64,000 nt of DNA from Paragonimus westermani (taxonomy: Eukaryota; Platyhelminthes; Trematoda; Plagiorchiida; Troglotrematidae): positions 43,515 to 107,514 of the forward strand of contig QNGE01002417.1 of the NCBI GenBank assembly GCA_008508345.1, read 5' to 3'. Shown piece after piece: positions 54,606 to 64,000 of the stretch (the stretch's first letter is position 1; every line of letters starts with the position of its first letter). The translations under genes and the position numbers were made by a program. Under the pieces are notes generated by a model that ran no database searches, was not told the origin of the DNA, and saw only the letters and a program-made list of their open reading frames with translations.

Positions 54606-55611
54606 TCAAAAAACGGAAGCTTTTACCTCGGTGTGTTGCTTGTGGGATGGACGTTTGAAATTTTTTAGAGAACCGTCGGTGACAACCTCCTCTGGTGTGG
54701 TGCTCCAGTCGCGAGGAGCCCGTACAGAGGGAGTTGTTCTAACAACACTGTTTGATATTTTGTTCACTGAGCTTTGAAGAGTTTCCCCTGAAGTAAGCCT
54801 CACCGATGAGTTGCCGCAGATGAGCGTAGGCACAAACTGAGTTGGGTGAAACCCTGGAGCCTTCCACATATCCCCTCGAAGGCGACGATTTTCGGGGTTG
54901 AACATGTTCAATCAATTTCCTCTTATGTGTAATGCAGTCCATGCAACCCTACAACTTGCTTGATGACCCATCTCCGAGTCCGTTCACGCAAACTTATATA
55001 TTGAAGTAGGTAGAGTGAACAGTCAAGCACATTCATTTCCAGTTGGGGTCTCTACACTGTAAAAAATAAGCCGGGAAGTGGATTTGGTACAGACAATCTA
55101 CATTCCTCTTGATTGGACGCTACACGATGTTGGCTATGTGAAAAAATGTGTGCGTGTTGAGAGAAACCCCTGAATCTTTTAGGTCACTGTTTCAAAGCCG
55201 CGCTGCTGTGCCACTAATAGAAAAGGGGCGATGGTCACGTGGTAGGCTAATTCGGTACTTCGACGAGTGTGGAGAACCGTGTGTTTGCTTAGGTTGAATG
55301 ACTATCAGTTTTCTACCGACCGAAGTGAATCACAAATATCGGGCAATCGCAAAGCATAGCAAGGGTAATGTCGCTGGTAGACGTGTGGTAGAACAGGGGA
55401 CCCAGTTCTGAGCCGCACTACACACTTTTAGGTGATGGGCGATCTCTAAATACTCACCGTAAACTCTGACACTGTATGATTCAACGGGTTGGCAGTCTTT
55501 TGAATAGCACGGCAGTCTTTCAGTAAGTCTGCCGGAGTCAAGTTGAGTTAGACGAAATTGGTGATTGACATTTACATGTGCGTTTCTAAAGCCTAGGTAT
55601 ACACTGTTCAC
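54606..55611 (-). other. region with protein-like minus-strand frames
   Basis: Frames at 55330-55611 (VNSVYLGFRNAHVNVNHQFR then LTQLDSGRLTERLPCYSKDC) and 54606-54911 (FHPTQFVPTLICGNSSVRLT) might be further pieces of the same gene. No family and no splice proof. Confidence 0.18.
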
Positions 55612-56318
55612 GTCTTGGCCGAGATCAGCTGCCTTTGTCTGGGCCGTGCCACCAAGCGGTGGGTTAATGGTTCACAAGCAGCCTGAAGAAAGCGCTTGTC
55701 GCTTGGGGGCGCATAGATTATTCTTCAGCACGTGATGTCAGGTATGGTCGTTCGCTAAACTTCCTAAAACTTTAAGGTAGTTGTGAACAACGCAATCGAA
55801 AGATAGTTTGCAGCATTTCCACGGTCTCCGCCCGTGTTTATGTGCCTAACTTGACATTGCGTTTACTCCACGCAGCCCCTACTTTCCAGCAACAGCTGAT
55901 GGACAGTGGACTGCAGTGGGACTGCCGAAAAGTCAACACATACTTTGTGGAAGTTGAGTAGGCTAGTATCAGGGCTCAGCAACTTGCGTATTTTAGATAT
56001 ATGAGCTTTCACAGCACATCGGTTGATTGTATCCAAAATTTCTCGGGAGGATGCTGAGGTTTGAACGCTGGTTCTTGAGACAGACAAAGCGAGCCATGGT
56101 AAACTACGAATGCCGCCTGTAAGTGAGTCGAAGTAACTTCTACATTTCCGTGCTGAACTTGATAGAACTTTATAATAGCGACGTTTGCTTAGCCTTACTT
56201 TTATTGTGATACATTGGTGGACAGGCGTAAAATGCTTTGGGTGTTCTTTCAGGTCATTTTGAAGGCCAGTACGGTGACCCCTAGCCGCAGCGTTGCATTT
56301 GAATGAATACCAGCCCGT

Positions 56319-56672
56319 TCAGAACCCTTTAGCTGAAGCTGGCCTTAAGCCACACTTTTTAGGAGCGTAAGTTTGCAAGTGCTTCGTGTCAGCCACTTTT
56401 TGGCCCTCTTCGTTCCAGGCAGCATAGGAGAATACAGCTTTCAGTCGATTACCGTAGAACGTTGACGACTGACGTCCAGCGAGTGACCATGTTGCTTCGC
56501 CTGGTAACTTCCTAATAGCAGGGAATTTCAGTCGACGAAACATGTACCGTACGTACAATGAGCTATCAGGCCAAGTAGCGTTGAGTGCGAGGTCAAACGA
56601 GATAGTGACGTTGTCAATCAATCCTAGAGGGAAGATACTAGTGGCATTACTGAACATCGCTGGCTCGACTGA
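56319..56672 (-). CDS. exon of an unrecognised glycosylated extracellular protein
   Basis: Follows a 49-bp intron (56673-56721) with acceptor aactttgtacag|TCAGTC. It reads SVEPAMFSNATSIFPLGLID, NVTISFDLALNATWPDSSLY, VRYMFRRLKFPAIRKLPGEA and AVFSYAAWNEEGQKV, with three N-X-S/T sequons and beta-strand-like alternation. The phase is 0 with the previous exon. It ends at a stop at 56319 unless a donor before it is used. I do not recognise the family; an integrin-alpha-leg or DUF11-like domain is a guess. Confidence 0.42.
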   Translation of the reverse strand, partial: SVEPAMFSNATSIFPLGLIDNVTISFDLALNATWPDSSLYVRYMFRRLKFPAIRKLPGEATWSLAGRQSSTFYGNRLKAVFSYAAWNEEGQKVADTKHLQTYAPKKCGLRPASAKGF

Positions 56673-56721
56673 CTGTACAAAGTTTAGTGGGGGGCTGATG
56701 GATATGGTGCCATCTACTTAC

Positions 56722-56874
56722 CTTCTGGATATGTTTAGTGAAGCCTGAGCCCACAGTTGGATTATACAACCTCCCAGTCACAGAATAGGTGTTGTTCGAT
56801 GAGCTTGTGAGTTTGATGTCGCTCTGAGAGGGGTTGAAGCCCCAAAGATTGAGAATGTAAGTGGATTTTAGTGA
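56722..56874 (-). CDS. preceding 51-codon exon of the same protein
   Basis: Acceptor aagttcacag|TCACTA, donor CAGAAG|GTAAGT (consensus). It reads SLKSTYILNLWGFNPSQSDI then KLTSSSNNTYSVTGRLYNPT and GSGFTKHIQK. Both ends are in phase 0 and join the next exon across a 49-bp intron, a size known for flatworm mini-introns. Confidence 0.45.
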
Positions 56875-56969
56875 CTGTGAACTTCAGAGTACAAATGAGT
56901 CGCTTGTCGTTCATTGGGGCTGCAGCTATTGTTGTTGCTGTCGGAGAGTTTGGTTGGCTCACAAGTGAA

Positions 56970-57117
56970 TTATCCAGTCAGCAGAAGCATTGGAATCTTC
57001 GGATAGGCGAACAGCAATTCCACTGCATTGGCTGATTTCTCAGTCACAACAAAAGATACCGGGATCGTGTAGCGAGACCTCCCTCCTCCCAAGGTCTGAG
57101 GCGAGCAAGTCGTTTGA
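56970..57117 (-). pseudogene. upstream exon, frame broken at its end
   Basis: Acceptor tatttgattgcag|TCAAAC. It reads QTTCSPQTLGGGRSRYTIPV then SFVVTEKSANAVELLFAYPK and IPMLLLTG before TAA. A fitting donor (CTT|GTGAGC, 56956) lies just beyond in another frame that would match the next exon's phase, implying a one-base frameshift near 56980. Confidence 0.35.
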
Positions 57118-57660
57118 CTGCAATCAAATAATGTAAGCGTGCAACGTATAAATTGGGCAATTTTGGGATCTGCACGTCCGCTCCCAGGAACTTTCGCAAG
57201 TTCACTTTCAGAGGACGGCCTTGATTAGCAGGCGGGAAATCTCTGTTGCGTGTCAGGGGTAGTTCTGACAGTGGCTCAAACACTGTTGCCGTCGACATCT
57301 TTGTTACTCGCCGCGGGCCATTTTCGCCGTGGTTGGAGGGGAACAACCCAGCTCGCGGGGTGACAACTGTGTCGCCTTTGGACGTCATCGAAGCGACTAG
57401 CCTCCTGGCTGCGAGTCCAAGCTCCCGCGGCTGACCGATGAAGAACCCGATATCCGATGGGATTTCCGTGGGACGGCAGTGCCGGGTCTCCAGGGTTTCT
57501 GGAGTCGTCGCTTCCCAGGCTAGTCACCCTCAGCAATCTAGGAATGGTTAGAAATGACTGATGGGCGGGTCGAGTTAGCCGGGAAGTGGTTAGTGCAGTC
57601 AGAGTCGGCGCAAGATTCCTTTTAATTCGTGTCCGCTGGCTTTCGTCGTGGTTGGCCATA
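57118..57660 (-). other. protein-like minus frames upstream of that exon
   Basis: Two overlapping minus frames (57276-57659, starting MANHDESQRTRIKRNLAPTL; and 57044-57388, MTSKGDTVVTPRAGLFPSNH) cover this GC-richer stretch. One may be an amino-terminal exon, but I cannot choose between them and see no known domain. Confidence 0.2.
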
Positions 57661-58440
57661 GCGGAAAAATTTAGATCCCCATTTCCGTATAGAATGATAT
57701 TACGATTCCTGGCAGGGTCGGGAAAACTTCCAATGAGATGGCTTCCCCCAACTTAGCGGCATTCCAATTTCTTTGTATCTGTCCTAATGTGTATCTTGTC
57801 CATTTGTCTTACCGAATCATGGAGAGCGGCTAGTATTACACACGACACAACCGACTCAGAGTCTTGTGTAGTTTTTCTGAGTTATGGATGTTCTGTGATC
57901 TGGGCTACGGGCTCTCGCCATAACCTTAGTAATTTAGAGTTTGGAGTACCGCTGATTTCAAGTGAGGCGTTGAGCTCTTTCTACTGCATGCGATCGTGGC
58001 CGCCACCTTCGGATAGATCAGTGGACACTAATGCGGCCTAGTTGCGCAGAACTGCGCTCAGATTGCCGGAAATTCCCTCGTGGAGTTGGGTAGGAGTGTT
58101 AGTGGTAGCTGGTAATCTGGGACTTCCAGTAGTTTTTCGGTCTACGCTCGGTTTAATCGTGACGTCTGCCGACAAGCTGGATCTAGAATGATTAAGTCTG
58201 TGTTGTGACGAACGCCTGTAAATTCTAAGCCCCGGTATCCTATCCAGAGGGTGGGATGATCGTAGTGGCGGGTTTCATATTAGTAAGATGTTGGGTTACA
58301 GAAAACTATTAAGGTTTGAATAGAGGAAGTGGACAATAAACGTAGATACTGTGTCCACCAGATTTACCAGTTTCAAGACCAACGACTCATGTGAACACGA
58401 TTAAATACAACAAGTTATCTAGTAGCGAATCGATAAGACG
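57661..58440. other. no recognised feature
   Basis: About 800 bases between the minus-strand gene remnants and the LTR element. No exon, RNA gene or repeat recognised. Confidence 0.4.
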
Positions 58441-58449
58441 CAGGTGCAA

Positions 58450-59157
58450 TCGATGTACACTTAATTAAGAATGAAGCATTAGTGAGAAATGGTGGACAGA
58501 GTGCGACGGAATAAGCTTTGTCAAGTGAACGTCATCACGTTTTGTCAACCTATAGAGATCCAATCTTCGTAGGAGGAATGAGCTTTCGCGCGCGTGATTC
58601 GAATTTTCATGCTGCAGTAGCATGCAGTGTGCCGCCATTTTGTTTTGCCACACATACTCCCTTCTGCTTCCTTTCAGGTCCTCAAACACGTGAGTTAGCC
58701 GCGTCCGTGCAACGGGCTGAGGAGGTTGACCAACCAGAACCCGAGGTCTGCGGTCAGTCAGCGTGAAGCCATGTCTGATCGGTGGGAATTCCCGGACCGT
58801 GGGACCCCGTATATATATGTATATATATATTTATAAGGACGAGGATGCGTCGTAGAAAAATCTCCCTTGGTATGTGTTGTTAATACACATTTTCTGTTGA
58901 CGCGCGAATTTTCCCTATTGCGAGACGGACTTTGTGTGTCTCGATCTGAAAACGTCGGACATAGTGTGTGCTGTTTCTGTGATTGACTTTCTGGTGTATC
59001 ACAATGCCAATCTTAACAGGAGGAAATGTAGTCACTACTGAGAAGCTCCAGAATGTAAGAACAAGAAGGAGCTGACAAAAGACAGACAGCATGGTCACGG
59101 ACGTTTTGGCAAACACACGACAGTCGTTAAACACTTAACACAGCAGCTGTTTTAACA
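58450..59157 (-). repeat. candidate 3' LTR of the BEL/Pao element
   Basis: Directly after the pol frame (stop at 59246), the minus strand shows a G-rich tract (tctcgggggcc) then TGTTAAAACAGC, the form of an LTR start (TG..). Downstream is a TATA-like tataaatatatata at about 58835-58820. The other LTR is outside the window, so the boundaries, especially the far end, cannot be proved. Confidence 0.4.
58806..58834. repeat. imperfect (TA)n tract
   Basis: Reads cgtatatatatgtatatatatatttataag. In the LTR reading it overlaps the TATA-like promoter position. Confidence 0.8.
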
Positions 59158-59245
59158 TTGGCCCCCGAGACCAGCACGGCTTCCCAAAGCTCAGGTAGTT
59201 GCACGTTGAGTGCGTGCCATGACCGCGTTCCCTTTCACCCAAGCT

Positions 59246-59473
59246 TTACTTTCTGGCGACACCACTGTTCTCTGCCCCTTCAAGAAGACATATAGAACTT
59301 AAGTCTTTCTTAATCGTGCCACTGTGTGTTCTTAAACATATCTCGCGGACATGTTTGTCGGCACCCTTCGCTACTCTGTTTAGCACGCCCCTGGCCCATA
59401 CTCCTAAGGACAGACGGCCCCCAGCCAATAGGACAGGGTCACCGGCCCTCACGCCTCGTCCGTGCTTGGCCAA
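59246..59473 (-). pseudogene. BEL/Pao C-terminal (DUF5641-like) domain
   Basis: Reads GDPVLLAGGRLSLGVWARGV then LNRVAKGADKHVREICLRTH and SSICLLEGAENSG, matching GD.VL......R..WPLG.V......G.DG.VR...+RT..G...R....L..LE. It is out of frame with the integrase core. Confidence 0.78.
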
Positions 59474-59655
59474 ATTATGGTACTTCTGGATGGAGGGTAG
59501 GTATTCCTTGATCCAGCATCTCCATGAGCCAAGCGTTGGGCCTGCTTCTGCACTTTATGTGCCTCTTCAAAAGTGTAATGTGAGTTCACGACGGGCTGCG
59601 ATTTGGTTTTTAAAGCGACGGATCGTTTGACCTCAGAACCAAGGAGCCGTCCGCA

Positions 59656-60117
59656 TCATCGTAGACGGAAACCAAAAGTCCGTCTCTCAGAATTCGTCCG
59701 ACCTCGATCAGGCAAGTGCTGAGAGCCTCGTCCAACACCGCGTGTTGCCATACGACAACCTGCACCAATCGTGTGCCCCACTGTGCTACCCATATGACTG
59801 ACAGCAAGGAAATCAAAGTGCCAGCCGACACCACAAACCTCCGGAGTTCGATGAAGTTGGTCTTGCTCGAAGGCGACTAATTCCCTCCTAAGTGCAGGTT
59901 CTGCGCCCACAAAGTTGGACCCATTGCCTCTGCACGCAAATTCCGGCACACGGCACTGGCCAGTAAACCTCAATAGAGCCATTAAAATGGGGTCTGCTTG
60001 CATCAGCCGGGCTATTCTCAAGTGTATCGCTCTTGTCCTCGTGCAAGTGAGGATACAGCCATATCTTTTATCAATGCTGCTCTCAGTCCAAACCACCAGA
60101 GGTCCGAGATAATCCAC
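59656..60117 (-). pseudogene. BEL/Pao integrase core, degraded
   Basis: Reads MDYLGPLVVWTESSIDKRYG, CILTCTRTRAIHLRIARLMQ, then CRGNGSNFVGAEPALRREL and GVGWHFDFLAVSHMGST, against the family pattern VDYFGP...KRYG.LFTC..TRAVH.E...SL, SDNGTNF.GA, G..W.F..P.A.H.GG. The second catalytic Asp (S-D-N-G) is replaced by Gly (R-G-N-G). Confidence 0.85.
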
Positions 60118-60929
60118 ACCACAAGCTGTAAACTGGGCGCCACCGGATGTTGTCAGCTAAACAGAATGTAGGTTCATCACTTGTTGGCACGGTTTTGCGG
60201 ACCTCAGTTTATTTTTTTGCACAATTTAGTAGCACGCAATTCACACTAGCCGTGTCCTTGACGATCCAAAACCTCCTCCGGATGGACGACAAAACGTGAC
60301 TAGATCCCACATGACCTTCGCTCTCATGATGGTGCCTGATAACCATGGCCGTAGCAACACCATAGGCTGGGAGCCTCTTCAATCAAATATCACGAAATAA
60401 CGCGGTTGGAACCCTTCCACCAAGACATATAATGACAGTCTTTATTCAGGTCGACGTTCCCCGTCAGCCTACAGAGTATTCTTCGCGGTTCTTGCTGAAT
60501 GCGTCCTGGAGCTCCAGTAGAACGATAAATTCACATGGTTAATCCAGTCCTACCTTAAGCAAGACCCCATCATAATGGAACACAATCGATCTGCCTTCAT
60601 ACAAATAAGCCTTGAAAAGCATTGACCATGGCATTACACGAACAGGGTGTACCAGTGTGAATAACGCGAAACAAGCTTCACGTACCTTTGTGCGCTACTA
60701 ACATTGGCTAACACCAACACCTTCCTCAATTCCAGTGCCTTAGCTACAACCTGTTTGGGCTACTTGTCGGGTGGCCCCAAAGTCTAAAGTCCCCACAAAA
60801 AGATCGGGCCGTTCAGCCACGTGAGTGTTTCTTGATAATAAGCTTCGCGGGATCCTAACGAAGCTGTGTCCGCTGGGCTTAACTCGGACGGAATGCGTCG
60901 CCATTAACGGACCTGGGTATAGCCGCGAA

Positions 60930-61247
60930 TTAATTGCTACGAATGGTAGTTATCAGTGTGGCAAAGCGACGAGAGGTTTTTCTTAAGCACTCTAACACGA
61001 TGACGGAGTCTGTCCAAAGTGTGACGCCAAAGGTTAGCTTGAGTTCACTTGTTATAAGTCTCATGAGCTTGGCGGTCAAAATTTTGGCTGTAATCCCCCA
61101 CCTAGGTATAGACAAGGACGTTGAAGATGAAACCCGGGATTCCCCTATCAAGAAGCGGCAACAGATACTGCCATCTCTCAAAACTTTCCGAAGGCATCCG
61201 ACAGCTTCATATTCCGTCTCGGAGTCCGAGCACGTTGGTGCTTTCAC
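60930..61247 (-). pseudogene. BEL/Pao RNase H region
   Basis: Reads SETEYEAVGCLRKVLRDGSI, RVSSSTSLSIPRWGITAKIL then AKLMRLITSELKLTFGVTLW and TDSVIVLECLRKTSRRFATL, matching the BEL/Pao pattern A..Y......K.RVAP....IPRLEL.AA...A.L......L.......WTDS..VL.W. Confidence 0.82.
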
Positions 61248-61375
61248 GTGGGGCCTGCACGATTCAGTACACCAACTGAGTATGCACTTTCTACGCCCTA
61301 TAACTACTTTTCCTACTCTCCTTGGAACTTTTTGTCTAAGGGCGTATCCTATCCGATGTTCTCACCATATATGCT

Positions 61376-62300
61376 CTAGAGTAACTTCCGACCGCGAAGA
61401 ACAAGTGGAGCAGTGAATCCCAATGAGTCGTATACCGGTGCGGTACAGGCCCACAGGCTCATCTGGGTGAATATCTCCTCCGGTGGAGACGAGCAAAACC
61501 TGAAACATTTCTCCGATTGGACCTCCACTGGCTCTTCATTGAACCTCAATTGGCTTATGGTGACTGCGGTCACCCAGACCTAGTACTGACGATACAGGTG
61601 TCTTTTCGTTTGATGGCATATGTACCCGCGCTTCCGCTATGTTAGACATCCGCCTTTCTAGTTAAACTCCAACCAAGAGCAGCATTCCACGTAGATCAGA
61701 CGCGACACGTCTGGTATTCTCAGGTGTATCCACAGTTACAAAGCAAAAGTTCTCACCTGCAAGTTGATTGGCTAGCTTGATAAACGGATGTCCATTGACC
61801 ATTGCAGTCTTCCTAGGTGCATATGATGCGCAGAGAGGCAAAGCAGTAGCCCTGAAAGGATGGGGCATAATCTCACACGTGTCAGATGTGCCAGACATTG
61901 ATTCATCGCTCGCTAAAGGAAGCTCAATTCTCGCCTGTCTATTTTAGGAACCCTCATCTGCAAAAAACATTTCTTCTGTGTCTGAGGACAAGGCTGTCGA
62001 AACCCTCCGGAACCGTAACAATGCGCCTATTGCGTTGTTCGTCAGAAGTTGCCTTTGCAACAAAACTTTGTACAAAGGGATGTCTCTGTACTTCGCCGCA
62101 TATCTGAGTATTATCCACACCTTCCCAACGCCGGGTGGTGGGGTGGCTACCACTGATGAGTGGTTTATCCTCACTGATGTCAGCTTGCGATATATAGCCC
62201 TTGGCCAAATGTGCCAAAATAATACTTGTTGGAGCAACTGCTTGCGTTGAGTGTTTAATGATTGATTTGTTTGTGGTAAGTTGGTGGCCACGTCCACTGA
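61376..62300 (-). pseudogene. BEL/Pao reverse transcriptase, degraded
   Basis: Pieces in three frames include LLTNNAIGALLRFRRVSTAL with the following AD.E.MF-type strand, LCASYAPRKTAMVNGHPF, an expected Y-V-D-D site reading FCFVTVDTPEN (catalytic pair lost), ASDLRGMLL, and ACTAPVYDSLGFTAPLVLRG, the characteristic (A)..YDPLGF.AP motif before RNase H. Confidence 0.8.
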
Positions 62301-63316
62301 CCTAACTTATTCCCATGTCGTGGACTCTACTCCTTACATTAAAATTCTTCTTGGCAATGATTACGACCATTCTTTGCAAAGGCTGACACAGCCACTCAAG
62401 TTACGCGCGTGGCAAATCATCCCTCCCGCGAATGTTAATCTTGATATATTACTGAATCTTCATGTCTTCTACATGTGAAAACTTATTCCCCCGTAGACCT
62501 CCTTTCTTACTTTTCCTTGTCGTGCATTTGTTTACATATACCCTTGTTTCATTTACGCTTGATCGCTCCGCCACTACGTGACCATCGCATTTAATCTTAT
62601 TTGCCCGAACGGCTAACCTCGGAACATGTACATTTGGTGGCTTCAATATCGAGGTTTATTGTTATCTTCCTGCATTTAGTTTATCATAATTTTCCTGTAC
62701 ATGAGCATCTCATTAACTAAAAACTCTCCAATACGACCATCCTCCCTTTTGGATCCGAACCGGTTGCTCGACGGGTTCAAAATTTGTGAACGCCAGTTGG
62801 TTGCAGACGCCACTATTCCGGATTCAGCTTATCGATAGACTTCGATAGTAGGCTGAACGTTCATTGAACAACCATTAGACGTCCGGAACAAACATTAATC
62901 TCATTATGCACATAAGCCGATCCAGAGCCGTGAGCGTCAGTCATTCAGTAAATTGAGTTGTTTCTAAACCACCCATCGGTTATCAAGAAGACCTATGCTT
63001 TTAGACCGTCATGGTAAATCGATCTCTTGGAGGTCATCCTTGAGTGTACCAGTGGACCATTTAATACGCATAGCCTGTTGATCACCACGAGATCTGACCA
63101 TTTCACCGAACAAACGCGCCCGACAAGCTCCCTGTCAAACATCCCCTGAGTCAATCGTTCTAGCTAAGCACCCTTCCAACAGTGATTTTCAGCCTTGTAG
63201 TTTGTCATCGATGACACGGAACTTCGCAATTTGAAACTCAAGATGGTCTTCACAACGTAGGGCCGACGTCCGTTCTCTACCCGATGACCTACTGTCAAAC
63301 GTGCCTCCAGCATATC

Positions 63317-63774
63317 TCAGTTCACTAGTATGTCCACTTTATCGTGTCCCAGTAAGATGGCAGGCAAGCCAGGCAAGTGAAGCCAACAGTTACCGTCCTT
63401 CTTAGATATGGTTTCCGCCCGTTCAGTCGGGAGATCTTTGACGCTAAACGCTTTGACTACCCTGATCCTACCTCCAGCGTCCAGAGACTCAGCCTCCAAA
63501 CTTGCTTCATGAAACTTAGTGGAATCCCTCTCATTCACTGCACGAATTCTGTGCGCTCGCTCGTTTGCTGCAAATCCTAATCGCTCAGCTAAAGCTCAAC
63601 CGTGATACCGCAGCCACAATCTAGAAAACCATACGTTTCAATCCTCCCGAATTTCCCAATTAACTTGACGCACACGAAGCTGAGATGGACCCATCTACCA
63701 TGAAAAAGGGTGACTTTACAGCTTGACCTCTTCAAGTTGACTTCAGGCTCCGGAGACGCCGTGTCTGCATGCAT
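63317..63774 (-). pseudogene. BEL/Pao protease region, degraded
   Basis: One frame has IETYGFLDCGCGI, the position of the aspartic protease L-D-S/T-G motif, but with Cys in place of the Ser/Thr. A second frame has CWLHLPGLPAILLGHDKVDI, the W.HL.dL.......VD+L.G segment after it. The two are out of frame with each other. Confidence 0.7.
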
Positions 63775-64000
63775 CAGCGCATGATGTCTTCCTCCGTGTA
63801 GAGGAGGTGAACACTGTACACGGACTTTGCAGCACTTGGATGTTCGGCAGTAGACAAGAGAAACATCGCTTACACTTCCTTAGAACCGCACGTCACCCCT
63901 TTGAAAAAATGTTTCAGAATCGCCGGCACTTCTGCTAATTACGGTTTTCACAATGCACTGCATACTGGTGTGGCTCACTCACTACTCCTATCACGATTGA

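Larger units (their letters stand above)
59246..64000 (-). mobile_element. decayed BEL/Pao LTR retrotransposon (pol region)
   Basis: Minus-strand segments appear in BEL/Pao order: protease (63774-63317), RT (62300-61376), RNase H (61247-60930), integrase core (60117-59656) and the C-terminal domain (59473-59246). Several frameshifts and stops separate them. The 5' LTR and gag lie beyond 64000. Flatworms carry many BEL/Pao elements (for example Sinbad in schistosomes). It is recorded only as an old, inactive genomic copy. Confidence 0.85.

Noticed and set aside
58880..59134. Frame with a signal-peptide-like start (MLSVFCQLLLVLTFWSFSVV)
   Set aside because: It sits directly after the candidate LTR start of the BEL/Pao element and has no splice site or homologue I can name, so it is probably chance.
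1..64000. CRISPR arrays, bacterial operons or other prokaryotic systems
   Set aside because: No regular direct repeats with spacers and no compact gene clusters; the sequence is eukaryotic.

Overview
The window is animal nuclear DNA. It has spliced genes with GT-AG introns, one 368-base run of N, and many decayed retroelements. Two genes can be followed exon by exon with matching phases. The transposon set (RTE-like LINEs, a Penelope-like element with a GIY-YIG domain, a BEL/Pao LTR element, tRNA-derived repeats) and the diverged but recognisable proteins suggest an invertebrate, most likely a parasitic flatworm (trematode). That assignment is inference; no species is claimed.

Region 1 (1-24000). 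The plus strand carries the 3' part of an ATAD2-type bromodomain gene. Exons were found at about 3173-3366, 5429-5735, 6334-6492, 7095-7286, 10764-10955, 18190-18253, 19649-19986 and 23661-23717, with an AATAAA at 23907. The AAA+ ATPase exons must lie upstream of the window. Introns and flanks are filled with LINE pieces: a minus-strand endonuclease at 1150-2160, plus-strand copies at 11690-13640 and 13990-15765, shorter 3' fragments elsewhere, a Penelope-like remnant at 17300-18110 and a SINE near 16150.

Region 2 (24000-46000). After a gap (24213-24580) the minus strand carries a whole SRRT/ARS2 gene. Its ten coding exons run from the ATG at 45766 to the stop at 26324, about 985 codons, and all splice phases agree. 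It is convergent with ATAD2, and the tails are about 1.8 kb apart. Its introns hold a young LINE copy (about 40380-42480), older LINE and SINE fragments, a 250-bp foldback element (26700-26951) and a 54-bp near-perfect palindrome (30383-30436). SRRT/ARS2 links the nuclear cap-binding complex to RNA processing and decay. ATAD2 is a chromatin-bound AAA+ bromodomain protein. No direct functional link follows from their proximity.

Region 3 (46000-58000). Mostly unrecognised sequence. On the minus strand between about 50600 and 57700 are protein-like segments with N-glycosylation sequons. Two are joined by a clean 49-bp mini-intron. They look like pieces of a large extracellular beta-sandwich protein that I cannot name, and some frames are broken.

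Region 4 (58400-64000). A minus-strand BEL/Pao LTR retrotransposon, with protease, RT, RNase H, integrase and C-terminal domain in the usual order. Frameshifts and changed active-site residues show it is dead. Its gag end lies beyond the window.
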